From positions 1 through 8,975 of the forward strand of contig NZ_JAKKIE010000093.1 in NCBI RefSeq assembly GCF_021742065.1: a DNA stretch of 8,975 nt. Direction: 5' to 3'. Both the position numbers and the translations under genes were made by a program. Source of the DNA: Rhizorhapis sp. SPR117. GTDB lineage: Bacteria; Pseudomonadota; Alphaproteobacteria; Sphingomonadales; Sphingomonadaceae. The notes beneath the pieces were generated by a model, which saw only the letters and a list, made by a program, of their open reading frames with translations, was not told where the DNA came from and made no database searches. Of this stretch, positions 5,761 through 8,975 are shown in pieces. How positions within the stretch are numbered: position 1 is the stretch's first letter; the number at the start of each line of letters is the position of its first letter.

Positions 5761-8543
5761 CCGAGCCTGGAATTTTGGGGGGCGCATCGCCTCGACTGGC
5801 GGTCCGCCTTTCGGGCGTCAGCCTGGACTATGGCAAGACGCGGGCGCTTGACGGCATTGACCTGGAAATTCCGGCCGGACGCATGGTCGCGCTGATCGGC
5901 CCCGACGGCGTCGGCAAGTCCACCCTGTTCTCGCTGATCGCCGGCGCGCGCGTGATCCAGGAGGGCGCCGTCGAGGTTCTCGGTGGCGATATGGCCGGCC
6001 GCGCGCATCGCGAAGCGGTCTGCCCGCGCATCGCCTATATGCCGCAGGGCCTGGGCAAGAACCTCTATCCGACCTTGTCCATCGACGAGAATCTGGAGTT
6101 TTTCGCGCGCCTGTTCGGCCAGGATGCGCAGGAGCGCGAGCAGCGTATCGCCCGGCTTACCGAAAGCACCGGCCTCGCGCCTTTCCGCAAGCGTCCGGCA
6201 GGCAAGCTTTCGGGCGGCATGAAACAAAAGCTGGGACTGTGCTGTGCCCTCATCCACGACCCCGATTTCCTGCTGCTCGACGAGCCGACCACGGGCGTCG
6301 ATCCGCTGTCGCGCGCGCAGTTCTGGGACCTGATCGACCGCATCCGCACCGACCGGTCGGGCATGAGCGTACTGGTCGCCACCGCCTATATGGAGGAGGC
6401 GGCACGGTTCGACTGGCTGGTGGCAATGGATGCGGGGCAGATCCTCGCCACCGGCACCCCGGCGGACTTCTATCAACGCACCGGCACCGACGGGCTGGAA
6501 CAGGCGTTCATCGCCCTGCTGCCCGAGGAACGGCGTCGCGGGCACAAGCCCGTGACCATCCCTCCACGCAGCGACGGGAGCGATGCCGAGATCGCCATCG
6601 AGGCCAAGGGGCTGACCATGCGCTTCGGCGATTTCACGGCGGTCGACCATGTCGATTTCCGCATCGAGCGCGGCGAGATTTTCGGCTTCCTGGGCTCCAA
6701 TGGGTGCGGCAAGTCGACGACGATGAAGATGCTGACCGGCCTGCTCAAGGCGAGTGAGGGCCAGGCCTGGCTGTTCGGGAGCGAGGTCGGGAATGACGAC
6801 ATGGCGACGCGCCGGCGCGTCGGCTACATGTCCCAGGCCTTCTCGCTCTATTCCGAACTTACCGTCCGGCAGAACCTCGAGCTGCACGCACAGCTCTTCC
6901 ATGTGCCCGCCGACCAAATTCCCGCCCGGGTCGAGGAGATGGCCGGACGCTTCGGCCTGACCGACATCATGGACGCGCTACCCGACGCGCTGCCGCTCGG
7001 CCAACGCCAGCGCCTCAGCCTCGCGGTGGCGATGATCCACAAGCCCGAGATGCTGATCCTCGACGAGCCGACCTCGGGCGTCGATCCGATCGCGCGCGAC
7101 CAGTTCTGGCAGATGATGATCGACCTGTCCCGCAACGACAAGGTGACGATCTTCATATCCACCCATTTCATGAACGAGGCCGAACGTTGCGACCGCATCT
7201 CGCTGATGCATGCCGGCAAGGTGCTCGTCAGCGATACGCCGGCGGCGATCGTCGAGAAGCGCGGCAGCAAAAACCTCGAGGATGCGTTCATCGCCTATCT
7301 GGAGGACGCTGCCGGCGATACCGGGAAAGACGATCGGACGAAGACGAGCGCCGCTCCTGCCGCGCCGCCCGCCGGAGCCGATGGCGGGCAGGATGCGCCA
7401 GGCCGCTTTTCCCGCGTCTTCAGCCGTCGCCGGATGATGAGCTATTCCCGGCGCGAGGCGCTGGAACTGCGCCGCGATCCGATCCGCGCGACGCTCGCCC
7501 TTCTGGGCAGCGTCATCCTGATGTTCATCATGGGCTATGGCATCAGTCTTGACGTCGAGAACCTGCCGTTCGCGATGCTCGATCGCGACGGGACCACCAC
7601 CAGCCAGAATTATACGCTGAACCTCGCCGGGTCGCGCTACTTTATCGAACGCCCGCCGATCACCGATTATGCGCAGCTCGACCGGCGCATGCGCGACGGC
7701 GAGCTCAGCGTCGCGATCGAGATTCCGCCGGGTTTCGCGCGCGACCTGCGCCGCGGCGATCCGGTCCAGATCGGCGTGTGGATCGACGGCGCCATGCCGA
7801 TGCGGGCGGAGACCGTGCAGGGTTATATCCAGGCGATGCACGCGCAATGGCTGGGCGACATGGCGGTGCAGGAACTCGGCGTCCGGCCATCGGCGGGCCT
7901 CATCACCATTGAGACGCGCTATCGCTACAATCCCGACGTCAAGAGCCTGGTGGCGATCGCGCCGGCGGTCATTCCCGTCCTGCTGCTGCTGTTCCCGGCG
8001 ATGCTGACGGCGCTCAGCGTCGTGCGCGAGAAGGAGCTGGGCTCGATCATCAACTTCTATGTCACGCCGATCACGCGGATCGAGTTCCTGCTCGGCAAGC
8101 AGCTGCCCTATGTCGCGCTCGCCATGTTGAACTATGTGCTGCTGGTGCTGCTGGCGCTGCTCGTCTTCCGCGTGCCGATCACCGGCAATGTGCTGGCGAT
8201 GACGGTCGGGGCGCTGTTCTACACTTTGTCGGCGACGGCGATCGGACTGCTCTTCTCGATCTTCATGCGCAGCCAGATCGCCGCATTGTTCGCCACCGCG
8301 ATCGGCACCATCCTGCCGGCCGTCCAGTTCTCCGGGCTGATCAACCCGGTCTCGTCGCTGGAGGGCGCCGGCGCGTTCGTCGGGCGCATCTTCCCCACCA
8401 CTCATTTCGTGACGATCTGCCGAGGCGTCTTCTCGAAGGGGCTGGGCTTCGGCGATCTGGGCCAGCTGCTCCTTGCGCTGGCCGTGGCAGTGCCGGCGCT
8501 GCTCGCGCTGTCCGTCGCGCTCCTCAAGAAGCAGGAGGGCTGA
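5757..8543 (+). CDS. rbbA: RbbA-type ABC transporter: two ATPase domains fused to an ABC-2 permease
   Basis: The 928-aa product (E. coli RbbA is about 911) combines two nucleotide-binding domains and a membrane domain. NBD1 has Walker A GPDGVGKS (48-55), Q97, LSGGM (151-155), Walker B FLLLDEP (171-177), and Ala210 where the switch histidine normally sits. NBD2 has Walker A GSNGCGKS (313-320), Q360, LPLGQ (412-416) instead of LSGGQ, Walker B MLILDEP (432-438) and H470. An Ala/Pro/Gly-rich linker spans about 515-550. The ABC-2 part has a first membrane helix near 577-597, a large extracytoplasmic loop near 600-728, then about five more helices, with [17 protein letters not shown] at 755-771. 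From memory the E. coli protein was named for ribosome-associated ATPase activity. The permease half and the operon argue for export, with YhhJ as partner permease. ATG 5757 overlaps the yhiI stop (ATGA); no separate ribosome site is seen, so coupling is likely. Confidence 0.95.
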   Translation: MTEPGILGGASPRLAVRLSGVSLDYGKTRALDGIDLEIPAGRMVALIGPDGVGKSTLFSLIAGARVIQEGAVEVLGGDMAGRAHREAVCPRIAYMPQGLGKNLYPTLSIDENLEFFARLFGQDAQEREQRIARLTESTGLAPFRKRPAGKLSGGMKQKLGLCCALIHDPDFLLLDEPTTGVDPLSRAQFWDLIDRIRTDRSGMSVLVATAYMEEAARFDWLVAMDAGQILATGTPADFYQRTGTDGLEQAFIALLPEERRRGHKPVTIPPRSDGSDAEIAIEAKGLTMRFGDFTAVDHVDFRIERGEIFGFLGSNGCGKSTTMKMLTGLLKASEGQAWLFGSEVGNDDMATRRRVGYMSQAFSLYSELTVRQNLELHAQLFHVPADQIPARVEEMAGRFGLTDIMDALPDALPLGQRQRLSLAVAMIHKPEMLILDEPTSGVDPIARDQFWQMMIDLSRNDKVTIFISTHFMNEAERCDRISLMHAGKVLVSDTPAAIVEKRGSKNLEDAFIAYLEDAAGDTGKDDRTKTSAAPAAPPAGADGGQDAPGRFSRVFSRRRMMSYSRREALELRRDPIRATLALLGSVILMFIMGYGISLDVENLPFAMLDRDGTTTSQNYTLNLAGSRYFIERPPITDYAQLDRRMRDGELSVAIEIPPGFARDLRRGDPVQIGVWIDGAMPMRAETVQGYIQAMHAQWLGDMAVQELGVRPSAGLITIETRYRYNPDVKSLVAIAPAVIPVLLLLFPAMLTALSVVREKELGSIINFYVTPITRIEFLLGKQLPYVALAMLNYVLLVLLALLVFRVPITGNVLAMTVGALFYTLSATAIGLLFSIFMRSQIAALFATAIGTILPAVQFSGLINPVSSLEGAGAFVGRIFPTTHFVTICRGVFSKGLGFGDLGQLLLALAVAVPALLALSVALLKKQEG
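8533..8538 (+). promoter_or_regulatory. Ribosome binding site of the yhhJ-type gene
   Basis: AGGAGG, a full consensus match, ends six bases before the ATG at 8545. It lies inside the last codons of rbbA. It fixes the start of the next gene, which has no stop within the window. Confidence 0.85.
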
Positions 8544-8544
8544 G

Positions 8545-8975
8545 ATGCGGCACGCGGCAAATATCCTGCGCCTCGGGATCAAGGAGCTTCGCAGCCTGTG
8601 GCGCGATCCGATGATGCTGGTGCTGATCGTCTACGCCTTCTCGCTCGGCATCTACGTGGCGGCCTCCGCCATGCCAGAAACGCTGAACAAGGCGCCGATC
8701 GCGATCGTCGACGAGGATCAGTCCCCGCTGTCGAACCGGATCACCGGCGCCTTCTATCCGCCGCACTTCACGCCACCGGCCTTGATCCCTTTGGGTGAGG
8801 TCGATCCGGCCATGGATGCCGGCCGCTATACCTTCGCGCTGGACTTGCCGCCCGAGTTTCAGCGCGATATCCTCGCCGGCCGGCAACCTACCGTCCAACT
8901 CAACATCGACGCCACGCGGATGAGCCAGGCGTTCACCGGCGGCGGCTATATCCAGCAGATCGTCCAGGGCGAGGT
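8545..8975 (+). CDS. yhhJ: YhhJ-type ABC-2 permease, 3' end outside the window
   Basis: Only the first 143 residues are present; the family is about 370 aa. The start MRHAANILRLGIKELRSL matches my memory of E. coli YhhJ. A membrane helix follows at about 23-43, then the beginning of the large extracytoplasmic domain with APIAIVDEDQSPLSNRI (50-66), AGRYTFALDLPPEFQRDIL (92-110) and DATRMSQAFTGGGYIQ (122-137). These stretches parallel the loop of the RbbA permease half, as expected for two halves of one membrane channel. It should pair with the RbbA permease domain to form the translocation path, with energy supplied by RbbA. The gene begins one base after the rbbA stop and so belongs to the same operon. 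It is cut by the window edge, not visibly broken. Confidence 0.93.
   Translation, partial: MRHAANILRLGIKELRSLWRDPMMLVLIVYAFSLGIYVAASAMPETLNKAPIAIVDEDQSPLSNRITGAFYPPHFTPPALIPLGEVDPAMDAGRYTFALDLPPEFQRDILAGRQPTVQLNIDATRMSQAFTGGGYIQQIVQGE

Noticed and set aside
6978..8582. Long minus-strand open frame opposite rbbA (534 aa); a similar one lies at 5697-6917.
   Set aside because: Both are antisense shadows, rich in His, Arg, Asp and Gln, with no recognisable fold. RbbA motifs on the plus strand account for the whole stretch.
1..8975. Search for CRISPR arrays, tRNA or rRNA genes, insertion-sequence ends or transposase genes.
   Set aside because: I saw no regularly spaced direct repeats, no tRNA-like or rRNA-like stretches and no transposase or integrase motifs.

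Overview
The window is GC-rich, densely packed, with strong third-position G/C bias. It most likely comes from the chromosome or a large replicon of an alphaproteobacterium. A sphingomonad is my best guess from overall protein style; this is inference, because no rRNA or marker gene is present.

Left part (1-1693): an LptB-type ABC ATPase (50-853) has a coding frame that stays open to the left edge, so its true start is uncertain. A short coding-like ORF (850-1050) overlaps its stop codon and runs into the 3' end of a convergent TetR-family regulator gene (1693-1004, minus strand).

Middle part (1694-3183): an intergenic region of about 160 bp separates the regulator from a divergent acetoacetyl-CoA reductase gene (phaB, 1856-2584). 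It carries a 16-base inverted repeat that could be the regulator's operator. A small phasin-like gene (2691-3128) follows. PhaB makes (R)-3-hydroxybutyryl-CoA for polyhydroxybutyrate, and phasins coat the granules, so this is a PHA module. A 15-bp perfect GC-rich hairpin (3151-3183) closes it.

Right part (3239 to the edge): a four-gene operon with overlapping or nearly touching genes encodes a NodT-type outer-membrane efflux lipoprotein, a YhiI-type periplasmic adaptor, an RbbA-type protein (two ABC ATPase domains plus an ABC-2 permease in one chain), and the start of a YhhJ-type ABC-2 permease. The last three match the E. coli yhiI-rbbA-yhhJ set from memory, and here the operon also supplies its own outer-membrane channel. 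Together they should form a tripartite ABC exporter spanning both membranes; the substrate cannot be read from sequence.

I see no wholly new system. The points most worth checking are the asymmetric ATPase sites of RbbA, the PHA module lying directly upstream of the exporter with a strong hairpin between them, the candidate operator, and the truncated-looking ORF after the LptB-type gene.
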